In this document: positions 15,526-22,714 of the stretch, piece after piece
How positions within the stretch are numbered: position 1 is the stretch's first letter
How the letters are laid out: each line of letters opens with the position of its first letter
Assembly (NCBI GenBank): GCA_004524435.1
Contig: SDNO01000006.1
Span: 1-32,795 of the forward strand
Origin: Candidatus Thorarchaeota archaeon
GTDB taxonomy: Archaea > Asgardarchaeota > Thorarchaeia > Thorarchaeales > Thorarchaeaceae
Length of the DNA: 32,795 bases
Direction: 5' to 3'
The notes under the pieces: generated by a model
Databases searched by the model: none
The model's input: only the letters and a program-made list of their open reading frames with translations
What the model was told of the DNA's origin: nothing
Made by a program: the position numbers and the translations under genes

Positions 15526-17013
15526 TTAGAAGAAAGCCGACAAGAAGTGCATCACTACGTCTGGATAGATGCCAAACAGCAAGGAAACCAATGCAAGAAT
15601 GAAGAGTGGCAGAGTCATGCTCTTTGGTGCTTCCTTCACATCTTCCAGTTCTGATGATAGAGGACCAAAGAATATGCGCTTCACCGGCCAGAAGGTATAG
15701 GCTGCCGTCAGGAACGTTGCGAATATAGCGATGACCGGTATCGCGAATTGTAGAGCCCCTTGGAGTGTTCCGCCCTGAAATATCCCAACAAACATGACCC
15801 ACTCGGCCTGAAGCCCGCTCAGAGGAGGAATGGCAGAGAGAATCATGGAACCAAGGATAGCAAGGGCCGCCGTGAAGGGCATCTTCTTGGCCAGACCGCC
15901 CATCTTGTTCATATCCCTAGATCCGGTCTGCATCATGAGAACGCCTGCTATGCAGAGGAGGATGCTCTTACCCAGGATGTGGCTCACGAAATAGAAGACT
16001 CCCCCTGCAAGCCCCATTGCCGTGAGACTCCCTATGCCCACCAAGGAATAGGCAGTCTGGCTGATTGTGGAACATGCATAGAGGCGCTTGACGTCGTCTT
16101 GGGCCAGTGTGAGAAGGCCACCATAGACCATTGTAATCAGACCAAGAACCATGATCGGTAGTCCGAACACTTGGAAGTCAGCAGCAAGAGGCACTGCGAG
16201 TAGACGAACAATCACATAGCTGCCCAATCCCGCAATGGTTGCAATGATTGCGGCGATGTGTGCAAGGTGCTCACCGTGAGCGTAGGGCAACCATACATGG
16301 AGACCGAATGCTGCCATCTTGATGAGCCATCCGACTAAAATCAACAGGCAGACCCAGAAGGCGATGGGCTGCCCCGAGATTGTCGATAGGGCATTTATGC
16401 TGAACGAGCCACCTGTGGCTGTTGAGGCCAAGATTGCACCTATTAGAAACAGACCAGCTGCAACCTGATTCCAGATGAAGTACATCGTTGCAACTCGATG
16501 CCGCTCTCTGTATCCGAAGAAGTCGAGAAGGAAGTAGGATGGAATCAGTACAAGCTCAATGAACAGGTACATAGCTATTAGGTTCGATGAGAGCGCAACA
16601 CCGACGAGGCCAATGGGGAAGAGCAGGTAGAGTGCATGATAGAGTCCATGCATGGATTTGTTCTCTTCGCCATAGAGCTCGTCTATTCGATGCTTCATAT
16701 AGTGTATAGAATAGATGGAGGCTGCCGTACAGATGAGGTTCATTATTAGTGCGACAGGCAGACTCAGATTATCAGCAATGAATCCGAATTCGAGGGTAAA
16801 ACTGACTGCACTCCATGTGTAAGTTTCACTGATTGGAAGTGCCGTTGTCCAGATAGTTGATCCTGCAATGAGTAGAAGAGATGTCGTGTATATCAGGATG
16901 GCAGAAGCAATCCAACCCACGTATTTTCCAATCCTTTTACCCATTAGAGCGACAAGAGGCGCAGCAACTGCAGGCACAAGAATCGTCTGGAGTAGAACAA
17001 ACGGTATTTCCAT
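15526..17013 (-). CDS. nuoM: Complex-I-like hydrogenase, antiporter subunit M (NuoM/MrpD-type)
   Basis: This 495-residue membrane subunit is one of the three proton- or sodium-pumping antiporter-like modules of the complex, last in the left operon and one base after nuoL. About fourteen hydrophobic segments fit the family. The TM5 glutamate is present (FIELVLIPSY, E153), and so is the TM7 lysine (WLIKMAAFGLHVWLP, K232). The discontinuous helix after it reads HGEHLAHIAAI where most homologues have E-A-P-T/S-P-x-S. The broken-helix prolines are thus missing, and an extra histidine cluster is present instead. The C-terminal channel helix has PPLSGLQAEW with a glutamate in the usual position. Assignment to M rather than N rests on E-L-V-L-I-P, which is typical for M. 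Confidence 0.9.
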   Translation of the reverse strand: MEIPFVLLQTILVPAVAAPLVALMGKRIGKYVGWIASAILIYTTSLLLIAGSTIWTTALPISETYTWSAVSFTLEFGFIADNLSLPVALIMNLICTAASIYSIHYMKHRIDELYGEENKSMHGLYHALYLLFPIGLVGVALSSNLIAMYLFIELVLIPSYFLLDFFGYRERHRVATMYFIWNQVAAGLFLIGAILASTATGGSFSINALSTISGQPIAFWVCLLILVGWLIKMAAFGLHVWLPYAHGEHLAHIAAIIATIAGLGSYVIVRLLAVPLAADFQVFGLPIMVLGLITMVYGGLLTLAQDDVKRLYACSTISQTAYSLVGIGSLTAMGLAGGVFYFVSHILGKSILLCIAGVLMMQTGSRDMNKMGGLAKKMPFTAALAILGSMILSAIPPLSGLQAEWVMFVGIFQGGTLQGALQFAIPVIAIFATFLTAAYTFWPVKRIFFGPLSSELEDVKEAPKSMTLPLFILALVSLLFGIYPDVVMHFLSAFF

Positions 17014-17014
17014 G

Positions 17015-19054
17015 CTACGGCACCACCAGGAATACGATTGAAATTAATGCAAGTAGTATAAACAGCAGTATGTATTGGATATTGATGGACAGAAGACCTG
17101 TCTGAAGCCTCCTGAGCCCCTTGCTCAATCCTGAGAATAACCTGGGAATTCCCTCATTGAACAGACAATCGAGAGGGTCTTCGATATACTTCTGGACCAG
17201 ATGGCGATATCTTATGGTTCCATCAACGAATACCCTGTTTATGGAGGAATTGATGTACCAGCGTTTTCTCAAGAACATCTGGATTCGCTGAAGGATGCCG
17301 CTACCCTCGACCAGAGCCTCTGATGAACTCGCATGACTAACATAGAAGCGATAGGCAGGCAAGGCACCGATGACAATCATAACCAATGAGAGAAGGGGTA
17401 AGAGCAAAGTCAAAGGCACTGTAGACTGAGCTGCTGGCGCGATGCTACCGGCTGTGCCGCTATGTACCTCAAACCCAAGGAAATCGACGAAGTATGCCTC
17501 GAATATGTGCTCAATCTGCTCACCAAACCAAGGCCCAATCGCACCAACTGCCACCGAAAGCACGGCCAGTATTCCGTAGGGAACAAGCATGATGGGACTG
17601 GCCTCCTTGTCCTCTTGATTTTCTTCGTCATTCTTGTGAAAGACCTTCCCCATGAAGCGTACCGAGTAGAATGCCGTGAAGGCAACAGTCACCAGAGCCA
17701 AGGCGAAGAGAATGAATTGGCCGGTCTCAAAGGAGAGACTCAAGATCTCCTCCTTGCTCCAGAATCCTGACAGAGGGGGAATCCCCATGAGGGACATAGT
17801 CGCCACCCACATGAATATCCACGTATAGCGCATGCTGCGTCTTGAGAGGTCCATTTCGGACATGTAGATGGATCCAGTTGTATGAATGATGACCCCCGCG
17901 CACAGGAATAGTGCAGCTTTGAAGATACCGTGACTGATGAGATGGAAGATCCCTGCAGTCAAACCAAGCGTCATGGAATGAGAGGTGAATCCTGCTAGAC
18001 CGAGACCTAGGATCATATAGCCTATCTGACTCATGGTCGAATAGGCGAGGACCTTCTTGAGCTCAACAGCTACCATAGCCTGGGTACCGGTAAGGAACGC
18101 CGTGATGGCTCCAACAGCTGCCGTGACTGCGAAGAAGGTGAATGCCTCCGGATAGTTTGCAATCCAAGTTGCATAGAAGAAGACAGGAATCAGCCGAGCA
18201 ATGAAATAGACACCCGCCTTGACCATTGTGGCCGCATGAATCAGGGCAGAAACCGGCGTTGGACCCGCCATGGCTTCTGGGAGCCACTCGTGTAGCGGAA
18301 ACTGAGCTGACTTTGCGATGGGGCCACCAAGCAAGAGAACAGAGAGCAGGGTGAGAGCACCGGGGTCAGTCGCGAGAGCTGCCAGCCACACATCGGCTGT
18401 CTGATACAGCTCAAGGAAACTCAAAGTCCCAGAGTAGGTATAAAGAAAGACTATACCTCCAAGCAAGGATACATCGCCAAAGGTCGTCACAAGGAGTGCC
18501 TTCAGACCGGCTCGCGATGGGGTCCGGAAAGGGAAGGGGTCGGGTCCGCCCAGCCAGTGTTCCTCCTCGTCAGAATAATAATGCCCAATGAGAGCGTAGC
18601 TACAGATACCGACCATCTTCCATCCGATAAACATGAGGATGAGATTATCGGCAAGAACGAGGAGGAGCATGCTGGTAATGAAAATCGACATGAAGAACCA
18701 GTATCGATCCTGACCCGGCTCATGCTCAACATACTTCACCGAATAGATCATGATGGCTAGGGAGAGGAAGGCAACTATGTTGGCAAGGATGATGCTGAGT
18801 GGGTCAATGAGCATGCCGATACTTATGGAGCCCCCACCGGGTAGAGAGATCCAGAAGGCGGGACTGTTGAATGACTCTGCCCTGACAATCTCAGGCAACA
18901 TCAATAGTGCCATTAGGAAACCGAGGAAGGTGAAGAAGACAACGGCGTAGTCTCGAATCGGCCTCCCGATTCGAATCAAGAGAATCGCCATTGCCGCGCC
19001 CAGCAACGGGAAAATCCAACACAACCAAGCAAGAAGATGGATGTCTATTAGCAT
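17015..19054 (-). CDS. nuoL: Complex-I-like hydrogenase, antiporter subunit L (NuoL)
   Basis: This 679-residue distal antiporter subunit aligns almost without gaps to NuoL through LADNLILMFIGW, AKSAQFPLHEWLPEAMAGPTPVSALIHAATMV, VLAYSTMSQIGYM and PPLSGFWSKEE. A long C-terminal part ends in LRRLQTGLLSINIQYILLF. This is the end of the lateral helix and the last TM found in true NuoL. The TM7 lysine (K248) is present. In TM5 the invariant glutamate of GWEGVG (E144 in E. coli) is replaced by lysine: GWKMVG, K146, AAG codon at 18617-18619 complement. A hydrophilic insert (YSDEEEHWLGGPDPFPF) follows TM5, as in other NuoL proteins. It sits between the N-like and M genes, 13 bases after the former. 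Confidence 0.93.
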   Translation of the reverse strand: MLIDIHLLAWLCWIFPLLGAAMAILLIRIGRPIRDYAVVFFTFLGFLMALLMLPEIVRAESFNSPAFWISLPGGGSISIGMLIDPLSIILANIVAFLSLAIMIYSVKYVEHEPGQDRYWFFMSIFITSMLLLVLADNLILMFIGWKMVGICSYALIGHYYSDEEEHWLGGPDPFPFRTPSRAGLKALLVTTFGDVSLLGGIVFLYTYSGTLSFLELYQTADVWLAALATDPGALTLLSVLLLGGPIAKSAQFPLHEWLPEAMAGPTPVSALIHAATMVKAGVYFIARLIPVFFYATWIANYPEAFTFFAVTAAVGAITAFLTGTQAMVAVELKKVLAYSTMSQIGYMILGLGLAGFTSHSMTLGLTAGIFHLISHGIFKAALFLCAGVIIHTTGSIYMSEMDLSRRSMRYTWIFMWVATMSLMGIPPLSGFWSKEEILSLSFETGQFILFALALVTVAFTAFYSVRFMGKVFHKNDEENQEDKEASPIMLVPYGILAVLSVAVGAIGPWFGEQIEHIFEAYFVDFLGFEVHSGTAGSIAPAAQSTVPLTLLLPLLSLVMIVIGALPAYRFYVSHASSSEALVEGSGILQRIQMFLRKRWYINSSINRVFVDGTIRYRHLVQKYIEDPLDCLFNEGIPRLFSGLSKGLRRLQTGLLSINIQYILLFILLALISIVFLVVP

Positions 19055-19067
19055 TTGTTCTCATTCC

Positions 19068-20522
19068 TCAGGTCATTGATAGAATTGCGAGTGCTGCTCG
19101 TTCTGCGATATTGAAGACCAAGTCGGGCCAGATTCCAAACGTGATAATCAGGATTGCCAGAATCCATATTGGGAACCACATCGAGACAGGTGCCTCCCGT
19201 AAATTCTCGCTGGGTTCAGACTCAGTTTCTATCATCACCCTTACGATACGTAGATAGTAGCCTGCAGAAATTGCACTGTTCAAGATGATTGCAATGCCAA
19301 CCCAGGCCAAGTTGACATCAGCCACAGATACAAAGAGAGTCAGTTTGCTGACAAAGCCGTTCAGGCCCGGCAGTCCAATGAGAGCAAAGATTGCTATGGA
19401 GAAGGCCACAGCGATCTTGGGCATTCTACGAGCAAGACCAGACATATCTGCTAGATTGCGACTCCCCAGTCTGTAGATGATTGCCCCTGCACAGAGAAAA
19501 GCGGTTCCTTTCATCAGTGCATGATTCAAGATATGAAGAATCGTGCCTGTGAGACCAACTACTGTGCCTGCTGCCAATCCAGCGAGCATATAGCCGATGT
19601 GTCCGATGCTTGAGTAGGCAAGCATGCGTTTCAGGTCATCTTGGACAAGTGCAGTCATATTCCCGAGCGTCATGGTGATGACGGCCAAGACAGCAAACAC
19701 CATCGACCAGTAGGTCTGCAGAGAGATGAGGGCAGTAAAGAGAACGCGGACCATTGCAAGGAGTCCGGTTTCAATCACTATGCCTGAAAGCATAGCGGAT
19801 ATGGGAGAAGGCGCAGCCGAGTGTGCATCAGGCAGCCATGTATGTAGGGGTACAATTGCAGCCTTGACTCCAAAGCCTGTGAAGATGAACAAGAGAGCAA
19901 TGTAGAGCCATGGCCCCGGTGTGGCGTGACCAAGAGCTGTAGCAAGCCCGCCAAAATTCAGTGTACCGGTCATCCCATACAAGAGGGATATTCCAAACAA
20001 CAGAGTCGCAGAGCCGGCAGAGCTCATCAGCAGGTACTTTATGCCTGCCTCAACAGGTTCTGGCTCTTCATTTTTGAATGCAACCAGTAGATAGGAGGTT
20101 AGACACATCATCTCCCAAAATACGAAGAGTGTGAAGAGGTCGGCCGCCGTGACAACTCCGACCATCCCGCCAATCATGCCAATGAGAAGTGCGTAGTATA
20201 ATGAACTACCACTCTCACTTCTCATGTATTGTATGGAGAAGATGCTTGCTGCGATTCCCAGGCCGATCTGGATGACCATTGCAAAGGACCCAAAGATGTC
20301 AAGGTCAAAGTAGGCATTGAAGAGACCGCTAGTGGGAGTGGGGGGTACAACTCCGCCCAGAGTCTGAAGTAGCAGCTGGAATGCTGTGAAGGCTGAGAGG
20401 AGAATCCCCAGGGTAGCATAGACGCCAGAAAGGCGCGGTAGGTCTACCTTCTGGGCAAGCCAACCGATTAGTGGTGTTGTAATGGCGAAGAGAAATAGCA
20501 AATCAAGTGGCAAGGTCAACAT
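19068..20522 (-). CDS. nuoN: Complex-I-like hydrogenase, antiporter subunit N (NuoN/MrpD-like)
   Basis: This 484-residue antiporter-like membrane subunit is the third channel of the membrane arm. Key residues are intact: TM5 glutamate in LFVFWEMMCLTSY (E137), TM7 lysine in GFGVKAAIVPLHTWLPDAH (K220), the broken helix SAAPSPISAMLSG, and the TM12 lysine in GLNGFVSKL. In sequence style it is as close to MrpD/MbhH as to NuoN, so the letter N rests mainly on its position after K and the absence of L or M signatures. The ATG start is preceded by TTAGGAGGAG ten bases upstream, one of the strongest ribosome binding sites in the cluster. Confidence 0.88.
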   Translation of the reverse strand: MLTLPLDLLFLFAITTPLIGWLAQKVDLPRLSGVYATLGILLSAFTAFQLLLQTLGGVVPPTPTSGLFNAYFDLDIFGSFAMVIQIGLGIAASIFSIQYMRSESGSSLYYALLIGMIGGMVGVVTAADLFTLFVFWEMMCLTSYLLVAFKNEEPEPVEAGIKYLLMSSAGSATLLFGISLLYGMTGTLNFGGLATALGHATPGPWLYIALLFIFTGFGVKAAIVPLHTWLPDAHSAAPSPISAMLSGIVIETGLLAMVRVLFTALISLQTYWSMVFAVLAVITMTLGNMTALVQDDLKRMLAYSSIGHIGYMLAGLAAGTVVGLTGTILHILNHALMKGTAFLCAGAIIYRLGSRNLADMSGLARRMPKIAVAFSIAIFALIGLPGLNGFVSKLTLFVSVADVNLAWVGIAIILNSAISAGYYLRIVRVMIETESEPSENLREAPVSMWFPIWILAILIITFGIWPDLVFNIAERAALAILSMT

Positions 20523-20537
20523 TATTACTAGCTCCTC

Positions 20538-20852
20538 CTAACCTCTCAGACGACGAAGTTCTCGTATGTCAAGTGTTCCATAGTGCCTGTACACAAAGAT
20601 GATGATAGTAAATGCTGCAGCACTAATACATCCCGCCAATGTGATGGACATCATCACGATTGAATGGGCAAGAGGATCAATGAATCCCTCCGTCCAGTTG
20701 GCCGACAGGACGATGAAATTGAGATTGGCCGCGTTTATCATGATCTCGATTCCAAGAACAAGACGGACCACGTTTCGCTTGGTTGCTAGGCAATACATAC
20801 CGACAATATAGAGCCCCATGGTCAATATCAGATAGTAGGAGAGGGGTATCAT
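20538..20852 (-). CDS. nuoK: Complex-I-like hydrogenase, subunit K (NuoK/MrpC/MbhG-type)
   Basis: This 104-residue subunit has three transmembrane helices and connects the H/J region to the antiporter modules. E36 in LVLGIEIMINAANLNF is the conserved TM2 glutamate of the proton path. The second glutamate of NuoK (E72 in E. coli) is absent: the corresponding helix reads MMSITLAGCISAAAF. Together with the DPLAHSIVMMSIT start of that helix, this looks like MrpC and MbhG rather than NuoK. Its start overlaps the stop of the upstream J2 gene by four bases (ATGA), so the two are translationally coupled. Confidence 0.9.
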   Translation of the reverse strand: MIPLSYYLILTMGLYIVGMYCLATKRNVVRLVLGIEIMINAANLNFIVLSANWTEGFIDPLAHSIVMMSITLAGCISAAAFTIIIFVYRHYGTLDIRELRRLRG

Positions 20853-21136
20853 AGTGTACGTTCATCTCTCTGTGAAGCTATATCCCTGAGCAACGCAAGG
20901 CTTCCAACAGCTGTCAGAAACAGAACAAAGGACTGAGCAAGCAACTCTATGCCTCGATAGTCCCACATGAAAGCACTTGCCTCATCTCCCGTCGATTCGT
21001 CTATCTCAATCAGGTCTTGGTCCGATATCGCAAAGTCAAAGGCAGGAAACGTGTTATTCACAACGAAGACAGAGAATGTGAAGATTGCCAGAATTGAAAA
21101 CACAAGGCCGGTGACCTGTATTGGATCTATGCGCAT
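20849..21136 (-). CDS. Complex-I-like hydrogenase, subunit J2 (MbhE/MrpA-C-terminal-like half of NuoJ)
   Basis: This small membrane protein of about 95 residues has two hydrophobic helices joined by an acidic loop (SDQDLIEIDESTGDE). After the loop, FMWDYRGIELLAQSFVLFLTAVGSLALL matches the MbhE and MrpA C-terminal signature (D-Y/F-R-x-x-D/E-T/L-x-x-E/Q-x-x-V-L-F). This position corresponds to the last two helices of NuoJ. The ATG at 21136 is preferred because GGAG is five bases upstream and the J1 stop ends one base before it; a GTG at 21148 is an alternative. A split J is known from Fpo of methanogens and from Mbh. Confidence 0.82.
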   Translation of the reverse strand: MRIDPIQVTGLVFSILAIFTFSVFVVNNTFPAFDFAISDQDLIEIDESTGDEASAFMWDYRGIELLAQSFVLFLTAVGSLALLRDIASQRDERTL

Positions 21137-21137
21137 A

Positions 21138-21389
21138 TCACTCCACACTTCCGGTCCTGGTTGTCAGTGTAATTGTGGCAATCAGTAGTGCAATAACTGC
21201 CCCTGCGTAGATCAGCAGCTGGAAAATCGCAACGTAGACGGCGCCAGAAAGCCAGAAGACTCCTCCCACGGCTATACACATGCCGCAGAAGGAAAGAATT
21301 GCGTATAGAATGTCTCTGGTTTCAACGGCCATTACCGCAAAGACAAACACTAGCACCATCGATATGAGCTGCATTATCTCAAGAATCAT
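21138..21389 (-). CDS. nuoJ: Complex-I-like hydrogenase, subunit J1 (N-terminal half of NuoJ)
   Basis: This protein of about 83 residues has three transmembrane helices. AVETRDILYAILSF and AIFQLLIYAGAVIALL match the first three helices of NuoJ. The YAGAV motif marks TM3, whose pi-bulge changes drive the coupling cycle in complex I. The protein ends shortly after TM3, and the remaining two helices are supplied by J2. The frame is also open from a TTG at 21416; the ATG at 21389 gives the normal family N-terminus and leaves room for a short leader. It is the first gene of the leftward operon. Confidence 0.85.
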   Translation of the reverse strand: MILEIMQLISMVLVFVFAVMAVETRDILYAILSFCGMCIAVGGVFWLSGAVYVAIFQLLIYAGAVIALLIATITLTTRTGSVE

Positions 21390-21427
21390 GGGAAATTCCA
21401 CAGGGCACTCTGTCAATTCCGCAATAG

Positions 21428-21448
21428 CCTTAAAGGCCGATTAAAAGG
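21428..21448. promoter_or_regulatory. Shared divergent promoter core of the hydrogenase cluster
   Basis: CCTTAAAGGCCGATTAAAAGG is nearly its own reverse complement. ATTAAAA lies about 26 bases before the nuoA ATG on the plus strand, and TTTTAAT on the minus strand lies about 25 bases before the J1 start region, which is TATA spacing. Both operons, twelve genes, would be fired from this one site, with nuoA leaderless or nearly so. Confidence 0.5.
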
Positions 21449-21470
21449 TTTCCATCAAGAAGGTCGGTAA

Positions 21471-21806
21471 ATGTCTCTTGAAGCCTCCTATCTGCTACCT
21501 CTGGCGTTTGGTTTGGCCTTGGGTGTCATACTAGTGATCTATTGGATTGGTGGACGAATCACCTTCAAGGGCGCCGTAGACGAAGAGGAGAGTCACATTC
21601 CATACGCGTGTGGTGAAGAGTTCGCTACTGGTGAAGTGAGAGTTCACTTGGAGAGATTCTTTGTGTTCGCAGTCTATTTACTGATCTTCGATGTCCTGAT
21701 ATTCATACTTGCAACAGCCTTCACGATAACAGGCATACTGCCTGTTCTCTATTCGGTCGTGATCCTGACATCAGCTGTTGTATTCATGATGTTCAAGGGG
21801 GTCTAG
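21471..21806 (+). CDS. nuoA: Complex-I-like hydrogenase, subunit A (NuoA)
   Basis: This 111-residue membrane subunit has three transmembrane helices. The loop after TM1 contains PYACGEE (C47, E49, E50), the conserved cysteine-glutamate loop that in complex I lies over the quinone site and moves during turnover. TM2 has FFVFAVYLLIFDVLIF with the buried aspartate. NuoA is a hallmark of complex I and Fpo and is missing from small Ech-type hydrogenases. Its presence beside a [NiFe] catalytic subunit is therefore notable. It is the first gene of the rightward operon. AAGAAGGT before the ATG could serve as a ribosome binding site. Confidence 0.9.
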   Translation: MSLEASYLLPLAFGLALGVILVIYWIGGRITFKGAVDEEESHIPYACGEEFATGEVRVHLERFFVFAVYLLIFDVLIFILATAFTITGILPVLYSVVILTSAVVFMMFKGV

Positions 21807-21810
21807 TCGC

Positions 21811-22251
21811 ATGGGAATTCTGAAGTGGTCTCGTTCCAAATCCCCCTGGTTGATCCATTTCAACACCGGGGGCTGTAACGGGTGTGATATTGAGCTGCTA
21901 GCTGCACTCACACCGAAGTATGATGTAGAGCGTTTTGGCATAGTCTTGGAAGGAAGTCCCAGACATGCAGACGTCATGGCGGTCACGGGTCCCGTAACCC
22001 GTCAGGTAAGGAAGCGTCTTCGACGGATATATGACCAGATGCCTGAACCCAAGTTCGTGGTAGCTATAGGATCTTGTGCTCTGACAGGCGCGCCTTTCGG
22101 AGACTGCTATAATGTCCTTGGAGGCACAGAGAAGCAGATACCAGTAGACGTCTACGTTCCCGGTTGTCCCCCACGACCTGAGGCAATCATTGATGGAATT
22201 GCCAAGCTCCTTGGCAAGATGGAGAGTAGCGATGATGATGACGGAGAATGA
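21811..22251 (+). CDS. Group 4 [NiFe]-hydrogenase small subunit / NuoB homologue
   Basis: This 146-residue subunit holds the [4Fe-4S] cluster next to the active site. The four ligands are C22 and C25 (TGGCNGCDIELL), C89 (IGSCALTG) and C119 (VPGCPPRPE). In complex I the first pair is an adjacent CC. The C-x-x-C seen here is the form in EchC, MbhJ and HycG, so the protein is a hydrogenase-type small subunit. It is shorter than uptake hydrogenase small subunits, as in group 4. The acidic tail (MESSDDDDGE) is unusual. It begins four bases after nuoA and overlaps the C gene. Confidence 0.92.
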   Translation: MGILKWSRSKSPWLIHFNTGGCNGCDIELLAALTPKYDVERFGIVLEGSPRHADVMAVTGPVTRQVRKRLRRIYDQMPEPKFVVAIGSCALTGAPFGDCYNVLGGTEKQIPVDVYVPGCPPRPEAIIDGIAKLLGKMESSDDDDGE

Positions 22252-22714
22252 GATTGTTGAGTCTCTGAAGGAGTCCTTCGGAGACAAGATTCTGGAGATA
22301 GAATCACCCCGTGAGAGAAGGATTTTCTCGCGCATAAAGCAAGAAGACCTGAAGAAAGTCGTAGCATTCATACGTGACGATCTACAGATTACACACCTTT
22401 CCACGATAACGGCCTCGGACCTCGGTGATGAGATTGAATTGATCTACCACTTTGTGTATGAGGGTGCCATTGTGCTCTCGCTAGTCACCGAAGTTCCAAT
22501 GGATGAGCCTAAGATTCCCACCATCGTTGATATCATCCCTGGTTCACAATTGTACGAGAGAGAAGTATACGAGATGATGGGCGTTGTATTCGAAGGGCAT
22601 CCGAATCTTGAGCCGCTGCTACTGCCAGAGGACTGGCCGAAGGGAGTATACCCGCTAAGAAAGGAGTATGACCTAGAGAAACTGAGGGAGTTGAACAAAG
22701 ATGACACCGCGTAA
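22232..22714 (+). CDS. nuoC: Complex-I-like hydrogenase, subunit C (NuoC/HycE N-domain-like)
   Basis: This peripheral-arm subunit of about 160 residues binds the catalytic subunit from the outside and has no cofactor. The C-terminal half has the 30-kDa subunit signature PGSQLYEREVYEMMGVVFEGHPNLEPLLLPEDWPKGVYPLRKEY. Three consecutive ATG codons (22232, 22235, 22238) could start it; GGAGAG at 22221 fits the first two best. It overlaps the end of the B gene by up to 20 bases and overlaps the D gene by 14, which points to coupled translation. Confidence 0.9.
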   Translation: MMMTENEIVESLKESFGDKILEIESPRERRIFSRIKQEDLKKVVAFIRDDLQITHLSTITASDLGDEIELIYHFVYEGAIVLSLVTEVPMDEPKIPTIVDIIPGSQLYEREVYEMMGVVFEGHPNLEPLLLPEDWPKGVYPLRKEYDLEKLRELNKDDTA

